From positions 124,001 through 188,000 of the forward strand of contig CABJAP010000005.1 of the NCBI GenBank assembly GCA_902363595.1: a stretch of DNA of 64,000 nt, read 5' to 3'. Source of the stretch: Clostridia bacterium. GTDB lineage: Bacteria > Bacillota > Clostridia > Peptostreptococcales > Anaerovoracaceae. The stretch's first letter is position 1. Each line of letters starts with the position of its first letter. The notes beneath the pieces are model-generated. The model was not told the DNA's origin. It saw only the letters and a list, made by a program, of their open reading frames with translations, and ran no database searches. Shown in pieces: positions 44,820-53,878 of this stretch. Position numbers and translations under genes: made by a program.

Positions 44820-46748
44820 ATGCGAAAGTTTTCCAGGTTTACCGGGATAATTTTAATAGTGATGATGGCTATGGGGCTGGCTGGGGCAGTTGCCAGCGCG
44901 GAGACGTGGGAATTCGGCACCAGCGGCCAGGGAAAGAATCCATTTACGCCCCGCGGGTATCTGGTTGATACGGAAAAAGGTCAGCACTGGCTCAGCAGCC
45001 CGTTTAACAATAGCGGTCCGGTGGTGAAATACACCGGTGTGGAGAATGGCGTGGATTATCTGGAGGCGAAAAAGAGCGATGGATCCAATTACACCTTCTA
45101 CGCGATGACCGATCGCAACCCCTGGCCGGAAAGCAGCAGCCGAATCGGCTATGGGAAGAAGTTCTTATTTGCATATAAAAATGGTTACCGCATTGCAAAT
45201 TTTAACGACTATGTGCAAACACCCGCAACGAAAGGTGACACTGTGGACCCTTCGGGTACAGGTACTTGCTATGCCTTTAAAATCGAAGGCTTTGAGCTGG
45301 AGCCGGGATGCCGATATGAGTTCGGCTTTCTGAGAGGCATGCAGGCCAACAATGGTATTACGCTGATCCTTGCGGAGGATGAGAAGGGCAACAATACCGG
45401 CTATATCCAGGAGACGGACAAGGGGCTTACCTCTGCGGAAAAGTCTAAATATATGAAAGAAAAAGATCAGGAATACAAATTTATTTCCAGCTGGCACAAA
45501 AAGGCTGACGGCGAAGGTTACACGGTCAACAAGGTTCCCATGCGCTTTACCGTGCAGACTTATGCGGATCTGACCCTCTGGAAAAATGAGGCGGATAAGG
45601 TACAGAACTTCCTCAATTCTGTTACCAATAAAGATTTGAAAGAAGGCAAGTATAAGCGGTCAAATATCAAGGAATTGAAAGAGGTCCTCAGCCAGTACAA
45701 TAAAAAAGCGCACAATACGGTCAGACTTGAACTGCAGCCGTCTGCGAAAAGTATGATGAAATCCATGATCAATGATATAGAGAGGCTTCTGAAAAACGCC
45801 CAGTCCGACAAGCCGGAACCTGCGGATATTACCAAGCTGAAGGAAAAACTGAAGGAAGCCAGGGAACTCTACGCAAAAGCCCATGCCAATGTGGGCCTGG
45901 ATCAAGGCCAGTACGGCCGCATTGAAGTGGAAAACCTGGATGAAGAAATCAAGCGGGCTGAGGAAATGGACCAATATACGCCCCAGAATGAAATTAACGA
46001 TGAGACGAAAGCTCTGGAAGATGCGATGATTGAGGTTAAAGCCTCAAAGGTGCAAAAAGAACAAAAGGTCTTTTACGATAAAGTCACCGGCATCTATGTG
46101 ATCACGCCTGTGGATTCTCTGCCGGAAAATGCAAAGCTGTTTGTCAGACGAATGGGCCAGGAGACGGTCGATTATAAGTCCGTGGAAAAAAACTTGTCGG
46201 ATAAGGAGACGGAAGCGGTCTTCTACCGGATTCACTTTTACCAGGATGACCGTAAAATCCAGCCTTCGGAAACGGTGGAAGTCCAGATGCCCATCGACGA
46301 CAATATCAGCCAGAAATCCAGTACCGTGTATTCGGTGGGAAAGAAGGGCAGCCTCAATAAGATCAATTCGGTGAAATCCAACGGAATGCAGTTCTTCAAG
46401 AGAAAGACTCTGTCCGCGCTGGTGCTGGCCGGAAGCACTGCCACAGAAGCGGAAAAGGCGGAGGCCAGAGGCCAGAGAATGCAGGCGATGATGGCGCAGA
46501 AAAAAGATAAAGACGCGCAGAACAAGCTGAACCAGCTGGAAAAGGCGAAAAAGAAAAAAGAGGAATATAAAGACCCTCTCAATAAAATGCTGAAACGAAA
46601 CATGAATACGGCCACCTTCAGCAATGATGTGGAGAAAGAGACCAGCCCGGTCTACTTGATTTTAGCGGCAGTCCTCTTGGCGCTGATCGCCATAAGCACG
46701 GGAATCCGCGCGCTGATTTTGCAGAGACGAGAAAAATGGGGAAAATAA
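44820..46748 (+). CDS. Membrane-anchored surface protein with FIVAR-like helices
   Basis: 642 residues from ATG 44820, six bases after GGAGG; the GTG at 44808 overlaps that site. It has a signal peptide ending ASAE. Residues ~30-240 form a beta-rich module (GFLRGMQANNG, VPMRFTVQTY) resembling those of the secreted proteins. Two helical FIVAR-like repeats follow (~245-400). A domain with YRIHFYQDDRKIQPSETVEVQMPI is typical of Gram-positive surface proteins. A lysine-rich coiled stretch, one membrane segment and a basic tail end it. Confidence 0.75.
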   Translation: MRKFSRFTGIILIVMMAMGLAGAVASAETWEFGTSGQGKNPFTPRGYLVDTEKGQHWLSSPFNNSGPVVKYTGVENGVDYLEAKKSDGSNYTFYAMTDRNPWPESSSRIGYGKKFLFAYKNGYRIANFNDYVQTPATKGDTVDPSGTGTCYAFKIEGFELEPGCRYEFGFLRGMQANNGITLILAEDEKGNNTGYIQETDKGLTSAEKSKYMKEKDQEYKFISSWHKKADGEGYTVNKVPMRFTVQTYADLTLWKNEADKVQNFLNSVTNKDLKEGKYKRSNIKELKEVLSQYNKKAHNTVRLELQPSAKSMMKSMINDIERLLKNAQSDKPEPADITKLKEKLKEARELYAKAHANVGLDQGQYGRIEVENLDEEIKRAEEMDQYTPQNEINDETKALEDAMIEVKASKVQKEQKVFYDKVTGIYVITPVDSLPENAKLFVRRMGQETVDYKSVEKNLSDKETEAVFYRIHFYQDDRKIQPSETVEVQMPIDDNISQKSSTVYSVGKKGSLNKINSVKSNGMQFFKRKTLSALVLAGSTATEAEKAEARGQRMQAMMAQKKDKDAQNKLNQLEKAKKKKEEYKDPLNKMLKRNMNTATFSNDVEKETSPVYLILAAVLLALIAISTGIRALILQRREKWGK

Positions 46749-46758
46749 TTGCAAATTG

Positions 46759-46816
46759 TTTTCGATATATCGAAAACTAATGTTGAAAATGTGAAAAGAT
46801 TTCGATATACTAGAAA
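46759..46816 (+). promoter_or_regulatory. Promoter and palindromic operators before the DUF4143 gene
   Basis: TTGAAA (46783-46788), 17 bp, TATACT (46806-46811). A perfect 18-bp palindrome TTTTCGATATATCGAAAA lies at 46759-46776, and a related TTTCGATATACTAGAAA covers the -10. Paired sites suggest repression by an unidentified regulator. Confidence 0.55.
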
Positions 46817-46848
46817 CGATAATAAGCGTACACGCGGAGGTGTATCGA

Positions 46849-48051
46849 ATGATTTGCAGAGATTTTTATATACAAAAGATTCGTCCATTTATTGATAAGG
46901 ATGTGGTTAAAGTCATGAGCGGAATACGCAGGAGCGGAAAATCGGTCATGTTGGAGCTGATTCAAAGGGAGCTTTTAGAGCAGGGACGAAGTGAGGACAG
47001 CATAATCATGCTGAACTTTGAAAGCAGGCTGCTGCCTTTTGCAAAAAATGTTCAAAGCGCTTTTGACTATTTGAAGCCGCTGTTATCAGAAAAAAAGTAT
47101 TTATTTTTTGACGAAATTCAGGATTTACCCGGGTGGGAAGAGTTGGTCAACTCACTGATGATCGACTTTGATGTGGATATCTATATTACAGGGTCCAACG
47201 CAAAACTTTTGTCCGGTGAACTGGCAACCTACCTGGGCGGGCGCTATGTAGAGATTAAAATATACCCTTTTTCTTTTGCGGAAATATTGGATATTATGAG
47301 AGAAACCCAAGAAGAGGTCAATGAGGCAGAGGCTTTCCTGCACTATCTGTCTTATGGCGGGATGCCCTTTATTTATCAAAATAAGATGGAAGAGCAGGCC
47401 GCGTTGATGTATCTGGAAGATTTATTCGACTCAATTATTTTAAAAGATGTTGCCCAGAGAAATAAGATACGCGACATTGGGGCATTTAAAAATCTTTTAC
47501 TGTATTTTATCGCGGGAATAGGGAATACGTATTCTGCCGCATCCATTAAAAAATATTTGAAAAACGAAAATCGAAGTGTCTCGACGGAAACCCTGTACAA
47601 TTACATCGAGTACTGCAAAGATGCATGTATTCTGCAAATGGTATCCAGGGAGGATCTCATTGGCAAAAAAATCTTGCAGTTTCAGGAGAAAATTTACCTG
47701 ACCGATCACGGATTGCGCCAGGCCGTCTACGGCCATAACCAAAGGGATATTAACCAGATCCTTGAGAATATCGTTTTTATGGAACTTCTGCGTCGGGATT
47801 ATAATGTTACCATAGGGAAGGCCAACACGCGGGAAGTAGACTTTGTAGCAAAAAAAAGAGAGAAGAGAATTTATGTTCAGGTTGCATATATGCTGGCTGA
47901 TGAAAAGACAGTCGAGCGTGAATTTGGGGTGCTGGAAGAGATTCCTGACAATTATCCCAAATTTGTGATTACGATGGATGAGATTGAACGAAGCAGAAAC
48001 GGAATTCTTCACAGAAATATACGGGAGTTTTTGAAAGGACAGGAGTTTTAG
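46849..48051 (+). CDS. DUF4143-type AAA ATPase
   Basis: 400 residues from ATG 46849 after GCGGAGGTG. Walker A GIRRSGKSV and Walker B FFDEIQDLPGWE are near the N-terminus. The C-terminal half, with REVDFVAKKREKRIYVQVAYML, resembles the degenerate PD-(D/E)XK domain of this family. Function unknown; such genes are often strain-specific and present in multiple copies. Confidence 0.85.
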   Translation: MICRDFYIQKIRPFIDKDVVKVMSGIRRSGKSVMLELIQRELLEQGRSEDSIIMLNFESRLLPFAKNVQSAFDYLKPLLSEKKYLFFDEIQDLPGWEELVNSLMIDFDVDIYITGSNAKLLSGELATYLGGRYVEIKIYPFSFAEILDIMRETQEEVNEAEAFLHYLSYGGMPFIYQNKMEEQAALMYLEDLFDSIILKDVAQRNKIRDIGAFKNLLLYFIAGIGNTYSAASIKKYLKNENRSVSTETLYNYIEYCKDACILQMVSREDLIGKKILQFQEKIYLTDHGLRQAVYGHNQRDINQILENIVFMELLRRDYNVTIGKANTREVDFVAKKREKRIYVQVAYMLADEKTVEREFGVLEEIPDNYPKFVITMDEIERSRNGILHRNIREFLKGQEF

Positions 48052-48090
48052 AAGAGTCCGGAAGGGAGCAAATGAGAGAAAGGTGGTCTA

Positions 48091-49530
48091 ATGAAATACG
48101 ATGTAGTGATCGTCGGGGCCGGTATTTTAGGCTGCCTCACGGCAAGGGAACTGATGAAATATCAGCTGGATGTTCTGGTGGTGGATAAAGAATCGGATAT
48201 TGGTGAGGGTGCGACAAAAGCGAACTCCGGGGTGCTTTACGCCGGTTTTCATCCGCGGGGCGGGAGCCTGAAAGGGATTTCCTGCGCCCGCGGCAATCGT
48301 ATGCACCGGCAGCTTTGCAGGGACCTGGATGTCCCGATGGACTATGTGGGCTCTCTTTTTGTTGCCTTTCACCAGGAGGGTATCGATCACATTCAAGAGA
48401 AGATAGGAAAGGGACGAAAGAACGGGGTGCCGGATATGAAGATGATTTCCGGGGATGAGGCCAGGAATATGGAGCCGAGGCTGTCTTCTGAAATCATCGC
48501 TGCTATGCATGCGCCAACGACGGGAATCGTTTCGCCATTTAAGCTGGTGCTTCATACGGCCCTCAACAGCGCGGCCAATGGCGCCCGCTTCCAATTCGAT
48601 ACGGAAGTGGAGCATATCGAGGCTGCCGGAGAGGGATACGCACTGCATACAAACCGCGGGATCATTCACGCCGATTATATCGTCAATACATCAGGGGAAG
48701 GGGCCGCGGAGCTGGAGCGGTTTGTGCGCAGCAGGGATTTGGTCATAAAGCCCAAGCGGGGTGAATACCTGGTCTTTGACTGCCCTTCGCCCGTTAAGCA
48801 TGTGATTTATCAGGCCCAGGAGCACGATGAAAAGGGAACCCTTCTGGCGCCCACAGTGGACGGCAATATGCTGGCCGGCCCCACGTCCTACAAAGCGAAA
48901 AGCTACAAATGCACAGAGACCACCCAAAAAGGAATCGATCATATCTCCTATGTTGCGAAAAAACTTTTGCCTGGTCTGGACTTGGGCAGCGTCATCGCGT
49001 CCTTTGCAGGAATTCGGGCAAATATTGAAAATGTACCCAAAGAAGAGAAGGATTTTGTCGTGCGCCTCAGCGGGCGGCGTTTTGTCAGCGCTCTGGGCAT
49101 TAAAAATCCGGGCATGACCGCATCGCCTTATCTGGTGGAAAAAATTCTCGCGCTTCTTTTTGAGGCCGGTTTAAGACAGGAACGCAATCAAGCGTTCGAC
49201 CCCATCTACCGGGCAAAACCTTTATTTTTGAAAGCGGACCCAAAGCTTCAGGCCAAGCTGCTGAAGGAAAATCCCGCTTATGGAAACGCCGTATGCAGGT
49301 GTGAAGGCATTACGGAAGGGGATATTCTTTCCGTACTCGCTTCGCCCCTTCCGCCCCACAATCTCAACGGTCTGAAAAAACGGCTGCGGACCGGGATGGG
49401 ACGATGTCAGGGTGGCTTCTGCACGCCGGAAATCATCCATATCCTCAGCAGAGAATGGGGAAAACCGCCGGAACAAATTTTTAAAAGCGGGCCGGGAAGC
49501 CCGATGGTGAAGGGGAGGCTGCGCCCATGA
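48091..49530 (+). CDS. GlpA-like FAD oxidoreductase with BFD [2Fe-2S] domain
   Basis: 479 residues. A Rossmann FAD motif VIVGAGILGCL begins a DAO/GlpA-type oxidoreductase. The last ~80 residues are a BFD-like [2Fe-2S] domain with CRCEG and GRCQGGFC. This matches anaerobic glycerol-3-phosphate dehydrogenase-like proteins of Clostridia; L-2-hydroxyglutarate or other hydroxy acids are alternatives. It overlaps the next gene by 4 bp (ATGA). Confidence 0.85.
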   Translation: MKYDVVIVGAGILGCLTARELMKYQLDVLVVDKESDIGEGATKANSGVLYAGFHPRGGSLKGISCARGNRMHRQLCRDLDVPMDYVGSLFVAFHQEGIDHIQEKIGKGRKNGVPDMKMISGDEARNMEPRLSSEIIAAMHAPTTGIVSPFKLVLHTALNSAANGARFQFDTEVEHIEAAGEGYALHTNRGIIHADYIVNTSGEGAAELERFVRSRDLVIKPKRGEYLVFDCPSPVKHVIYQAQEHDEKGTLLAPTVDGNMLAGPTSYKAKSYKCTETTQKGIDHISYVAKKLLPGLDLGSVIASFAGIRANIENVPKEEKDFVVRLSGRRFVSALGIKNPGMTASPYLVEKILALLFEAGLRQERNQAFDPIYRAKPLFLKADPKLQAKLLKENPAYGNAVCRCEGITEGDILSVLASPLPPHNLNGLKKRLRTGMGRCQGGFCTPEIIHILSREWGKPPEQIFKSGPGSPMVKGRLRP

Positions 49531-50837
49531 GAGTGATCGTAATCGGAGGCGGACCGGCGGGAATGGGAGCTGCGGTTTCGGCAAAAGAACAGGGGATCGA
49601 AGAAGTTGTGCTGCTGGAAAGGCGGCCTTATCTGGGCGGCGTTCTGCCCCAGTGTATTCATAACGGATTCGGCACCCAGCTCTATGAAAAGGACTATACA
49701 GGCGGTGAATACGCCCTTCTTTGGCAGAAAAAGACAAAGGATGCCGGTATTGAAGTTCTGACAAACACAACCGTTCTTTCCATTGAAAAGGGATGGAAGG
49801 TCAAATGCGTCAGCGCCGCCGGCGGAGCACGGGCTCTCCCGGCGGATGCGGTTATTATCGCCACCGGCTGCCGGGAGCGGACCCTTCCACAGATGCGGAT
49901 TCCCGGTAGCAGGCCGTCCGGCATTTTTACCGCAGGAGCCGCACAGCTGATGATGAATTTGAAAAATTATCTGCCGGGAAGGAGCACAGTGATTCTCGGA
50001 TCCGGTGACATCGGCCTGATTATGGCTCGGCGTATGACCCTGGAGGGCATCAAGGTAAAGTTGATTTTGGGACAGGAAGCGACCGGACTTGCAAGAAATA
50101 TCGTCCAGTGTGTGGAGGATTTTGATATTCCAATGCGCTACGGCTGGACGGTCGTTTCCACCCACGGTTATGAGCGGCTGAAAGGGGTTTCCATCGCACC
50201 CTTTACAGAAGCCGGGAAGCCGGATTTGAAGCGAAAAGAGTATATCCCCTGCGATACGCTGCTGGTGGCAGCGGGGCTGATTCCTGAACTGGAAGTCTGC
50301 GGTCAGTTGGTTCCGGGAGAGGAAGCGGGTTTGTTTGTCTGCGGCAATGCCCATGTCGTGCATGATCTTGTGGACCATGTGACCCAGGAAGCGATGGCCG
50401 TCGGCAGGCAGGCGGCCCGCTATCTGGGAAAGGGCGATTCTTCGATCCGCGAGGCTGATTGTGTGAACAAAGAGCTGACAGGCAGAAAAGGCAATATGAT
50501 CTGTACCGTTTGCCCCAAAGGCTGTGTCATGCAGGTGGAACAGTCGCCCTTTTCTGTGACCGGCAATCAATGCGGCAAAGGCGAGGTCTTTGCAAAGCAG
50601 GAAATAGAAAGCCCTAAGCGTGTACTGACGACGGTGGTGAAAACCGATTGTGCAGATATGCCCCTGTTATCGGTGAGAACTGACCGCCCTGTCGATAAGG
50701 ATGATCTGTTTGTGATCATAAAGGCGGTGAAGCGCATATGGGTAAAAGGACCGATAGCGCCAGGTCAGGTGATTGCGGAGAATATCGCCGGGACCGGGGC
50801 GAATTTGATTGCGACTTGGGTTTTGGGAAAAATGTAA
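49527..50837 (+). CDS. FAD/NAD-dependent oxidoreductase fused to DUF1667
   Basis: 436 residues. Residues 1-~310 form a pyridine-nucleotide-disulfide-type oxidoreductase (IGGGPAGMGAA; second loop GSGDIGLIMARR). Residues ~320-436 are a DUF1667 domain with CTVCPKGC and NQCGKGEVFA cysteines, probably metal-binding. In many Clostridia and Thermotogae these are two separate genes downstream of the GlpA-like gene; here they are one. No glycerol kinase or transporter accompanies the pair. Confidence 0.85.
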   Translation: MRVIVIGGGPAGMGAAVSAKEQGIEEVVLLERRPYLGGVLPQCIHNGFGTQLYEKDYTGGEYALLWQKKTKDAGIEVLTNTTVLSIEKGWKVKCVSAAGGARALPADAVIIATGCRERTLPQMRIPGSRPSGIFTAGAAQLMMNLKNYLPGRSTVILGSGDIGLIMARRMTLEGIKVKLILGQEATGLARNIVQCVEDFDIPMRYGWTVVSTHGYERLKGVSIAPFTEAGKPDLKRKEYIPCDTLLVAAGLIPELEVCGQLVPGEEAGLFVCGNAHVVHDLVDHVTQEAMAVGRQAARYLGKGDSSIREADCVNKELTGRKGNMICTVCPKGCVMQVEQSPFSVTGNQCGKGEVFAKQEIESPKRVLTTVVKTDCADMPLLSVRTDRPVDKDDLFVIIKAVKRIWVKGPIAPGQVIAENIAGTGANLIATWVLGKM

Positions 50838-51157
50838 AATAAGATTTCATTTTTTACGCAAGTTTCAACAGCCAGGCCCTCTCAAATCCGCAATCAGGCT
50901 GCGCGGGCCGCAAGCTGTCAGGATCAAGCCCAGCAAACCCACAGCTTTGCGAAAAAAACACAACCTTTCAATATAATTTTCCCGACGTGACTGACTTGAG
51001 TCAATACGCCACAAAGGCGGAATTTTTACGGCCATCTTCCCGTTTCAACACCTCACAAAATTTGTGCAAAAACGGGGATGATCGTATTCATCATTCATTT
51101 GACATGCAGCAGCCCTGTTTTTTTGATAAACAAAGGCTTAAAAAGACTGGCTTTCCG

Positions 51158-51186
51158 TTGTAATTGAAGGCTGTTTCCCGTATACT
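51158..51186 (+). promoter_or_regulatory. Promoter of the AAA/PD-(D/E)XK gene
   Basis: TTGTAA (51158-51163), 17 bp, TATACT (51181-51186), 25 bp before the start codon. The stretch 50838-51157 holds no gene; short repeats of GTTTCAACA there are too sparse to be a CRISPR array. Confidence 0.5.
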
Positions 51187-51210
51187 AACCATAAGAAGGA
51201 CGGTGATGAT

Positions 51211-52917
51211 ATGAAAAAGCCAATTCCGGTAGGCTATGAAGACTTCAAGAGAGTCATAGATAGACACGCGTACTATGTTGATAAAACGGACATGCTCAAA
51301 ACGCTGATGGATTCCGCCGTAAGCGTGAGTTTGCTTACAAGACCGCGGCGATTCGGCAAGACGCTGAATCTAAGCATGATCCGGCGTTTTTTTGAGAAAG
51401 AGATGGACGACCAGGGTCAGCAGGTGGATAATGGGTATTTGTTTGACGGCCTCGCCATCACCTCCTGCGGGCAAGAATACCTGACCCACCAGCAGCAGTA
51501 CCCGGTCATCAACTTATCTTTAAAGTCAGCCAAACAGCCCAATTTTGAGATGGCTTATGGCATGTTGAAAAGAGAACTTCAAGAAGAATTCGGCCGGCAC
51601 CGCTATGCACTGCGAGGCGACGCACTGACAGAACAGGAGAAAGTGCAGTATGAGGATATTCTGGCGTTGAAAGACGATCCCCTGCTTTATGCCGGCGCAT
51701 TGAGATTCCTGTCTGACTGTCTTGCAAAGTACCATGGGAAAAACGCCATTATTCTCATAGACGAGTACGATGTGCCGCTGGAAAATGCCTGGTTCTCCGG
51801 GTTTTACGAAGAAATGATCGGATACATCCGATCTCTGTTCGAGTCGGCGCTGAAAACGAACCCTTATCTGGAGTTTGCGGTCATCACAGGATGCCTGCAC
51901 ATCAGCCGCGAGAGCATCTTCACAGGGCTGAACAATCTGAAAATCTATTCCATTTTGAGTCCCGGGTATTCAGACAGTTTTGGTTTCACGGAAAGGGAAG
52001 TAAAAGAGATACTTGCTTATTACGACCTTGCGGACAAGTATGAGGAAGTGCGCCAGTGGTACGACGGGTACCAGTTCAGCAGCCAGGAAATCTATAACCC
52101 ATGGAGCATTATTAATTATGTGGATACAGCACTGCTGGACCGCGACGCTTTCCCCAAACCTTACTGGTCCAACACGTCCTCCAACAGCATCATCCGGGAG
52201 CTGGTGGAAGAGGCGGACTTTGAGACAAGGAGCGAAATCGAAAGTCTGATCGCGGGGAATACGATCGAAAAACCGGTGCATGAAGACATCACCTATGGGG
52301 AAATCCATGAATCCAGGGATAATCTGTGGAACTTCCTGTACTTTACCGGGTATTTAAAAGCAGTGGGAGAGCGGAAGCAGGAAGAAACGAGCTATCTGGA
52401 ACTGACGATTCCCAATGCGGAAATCCGATCGATTTACCGCAGTACCATTCTCACTTGGTTTGATAAAAAAATGCAGACGGCCGATTTGTCCCCTTTGCTT
52501 ACAGCCATCGAAACGGGAGACTGCGAAACCTTTGGCCGCATCGTTTCCGAACAACTCTTGGACACCATTAGCTTTTTCGACTACGCCGAAACCTATTACC
52601 ACGGATTTCTGTCGGGTCTGTTAAAAGTTTTGAAAAAATACCAGATTCTCTCCAACAGGGAGAGCGGGATCGGGAGACCGGACATCCTGATGAAGACGCC
52701 CGGGATTCGAGGCGGGGCCGCTGTGATCCTGGAATTGAAGGTAGCGGGAGCATTCCAGGGGATGGAGGACGCCTGCATGGATGCGCTCTCACAGATCGAA
52801 GAGCGGGATTACGAAGCGGCTTTGCGGGCCGAGGGCTATCGCGATATTAAAAAGTATGGGGTTTGCTTCTATCGCAAGGACTGCCTGGTCATGGACGGGG
52901 CCGATAAAAGGTTATAA
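51211..52917 (+). CDS. AAA-ATPase-like protein with C-terminal PD-(D/E)XK nuclease domain
   Basis: 568 residues. The N-terminus PIPVGYEDFKRV...YYVDKTDML and the P-loop-like RPRRFGKT are diagnostic of the PF09820 AAA-like family. The C-terminus carries GRPDILMKTPG and AVILELKVA, the D and E-x-K elements of the PF08011 nuclease domain. Biological role unknown; multi-copy in gut Firmicutes and Bacteroidetes. Proximity to the CRISPR genes is probably incidental. Confidence 0.85.
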   Translation: MKKPIPVGYEDFKRVIDRHAYYVDKTDMLKTLMDSAVSVSLLTRPRRFGKTLNLSMIRRFFEKEMDDQGQQVDNGYLFDGLAITSCGQEYLTHQQQYPVINLSLKSAKQPNFEMAYGMLKRELQEEFGRHRYALRGDALTEQEKVQYEDILALKDDPLLYAGALRFLSDCLAKYHGKNAIILIDEYDVPLENAWFSGFYEEMIGYIRSLFESALKTNPYLEFAVITGCLHISRESIFTGLNNLKIYSILSPGYSDSFGFTEREVKEILAYYDLADKYEEVRQWYDGYQFSSQEIYNPWSIINYVDTALLDRDAFPKPYWSNTSSNSIIRELVEEADFETRSEIESLIAGNTIEKPVHEDITYGEIHESRDNLWNFLYFTGYLKAVGERKQEETSYLELTIPNAEIRSIYRSTILTWFDKKMQTADLSPLLTAIETGDCETFGRIVSEQLLDTISFFDYAETYYHGFLSGLLKVLKKYQILSNRESGIGRPDILMKTPGIRGGAAVILELKVAGAFQGMEDACMDALSQIEERDYEAALRAEGYRDIKKYGVCFYRKDCLVMDGADKRL

Positions 52918-52955
52918 AATATATCTGCCGTATTAGCAAAAGGAGTGAAAAAACA

Positions 52956-53834
52956 ATGAAACCAGAGACTTCCTTCTCCTTGAATTATCTGCCCATGGAA
53001 GTTACCCTGACCTCCTGCGGGAGAGCCGAACTGCCCCTTTTCTTAGGCTCTACCCTTCGCGGTGTAATTGGACAAACCCTGCACGAGGATCGGGAGGCAT
53101 ATAATTATCTTTATAACAATCGTACCCTGAGCGGCAATAAGCAGGATACAGTAAACCCATATATGATCCGTCCGCCAATGCCGGAAACAGGAGTTTTCCT
53201 TGAGGGAGAAAATTTGACGTTTGAAGTCATGCTTTTCGGTGACGCAGTGAAATACACATCCCAGCTAATTTCCGCTATAGAGGGAATTGGCGAGCGTGGA
53301 CTGGGCGCTGGCAGGTATCCTTTTCAATTGGATAAAATCATCCATAGTTTGGATCAAAGCGTGATTTGGAAAGCCAGAATTTTCCATGAAGTCGCTGTCC
53401 GCAGCGCAGTACTGCCTTATCGCAGCCTTTCGTCAGTGGAACAAGTGCGGCTTAAGACACTTACGCCGCTGCGTATCCGTCGGAACGGCAAGCTGCTGGA
53501 GCAGATTGATTTTGCAACGATAATCCGTAATATTACCCACCGGATTGAACGGCTCTGTGAGCGTTATGGAGGCTGGATTGATGAGAAAGAGGCCCAGCAC
53601 ATACAAGCGCTTGCCACAGATGTATCGACAATAAAAGAACAATTGAAGCTGGTGAATCTGAATCGATATTCAAACCGTACCGGTGAGAAGATGGATTTCA
53701 GCGGCCTGATGGGCGAGCTATGGTTTGAAGGACCTCTGACCCCTTTTGTCCCCTGGCTGTATGCCGCCCAGACTCTGAATATCGGCCGCAACACGACTTT
53801 TGGCATGGGACGGGTTAAGGTAGAATTTCTTTGA
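52956..53834 (+). CDS. cas6: CRISPR precursor-RNA endoribonuclease Cas6 (PF10040-like)
   Basis: 292 residues. The C-terminal RAMP fold is recognised by LKTLTPLRIRRNGK, the helix DFATIIRNITHRIERLCERYGG and the glycine-rich loop near the end (NIGRNTTFGMGRVKV). Cas6 cuts precursor crRNA within repeats. It is the first gene of the effector operon, about 40 bp after the previous stop. No CRISPR array is present within this window, so guides would have to come from elsewhere in the genome. Confidence 0.85.
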   Translation: MKPETSFSLNYLPMEVTLTSCGRAELPLFLGSTLRGVIGQTLHEDREAYNYLYNNRTLSGNKQDTVNPYMIRPPMPETGVFLEGENLTFEVMLFGDAVKYTSQLISAIEGIGERGLGAGRYPFQLDKIIHSLDQSVIWKARIFHEVAVRSAVLPYRSLSSVEQVRLKTLTPLRIRRNGKLLEQIDFATIIRNITHRIERLCERYGGWIDEKEAQHIQALATDVSTIKEQLKLVNLNRYSNRTGEKMDFSGLMGELWFEGPLTPFVPWLYAAQTLNIGRNTTFGMGRVKVEFL

Positions 53835-53878
53835 TTTTAACGCTATAGAACCGGATGCGTAGAGAAGGGAGCAAAATT

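Noticed and set aside
50862..51050. Two GTTTCAACA words near the CRISPR genes as remnants of a CRISPR array
   Set aside because: Only two 9-bp matches 180 bp apart, with different flanks and no repeat-spacer periodicity.
51211..52917. AAA/PD-(D/E)XK protein as part of the CRISPR system
   Set aside because: The family is common in multiple copies without CRISPR linkage, and the gene has its own promoter.
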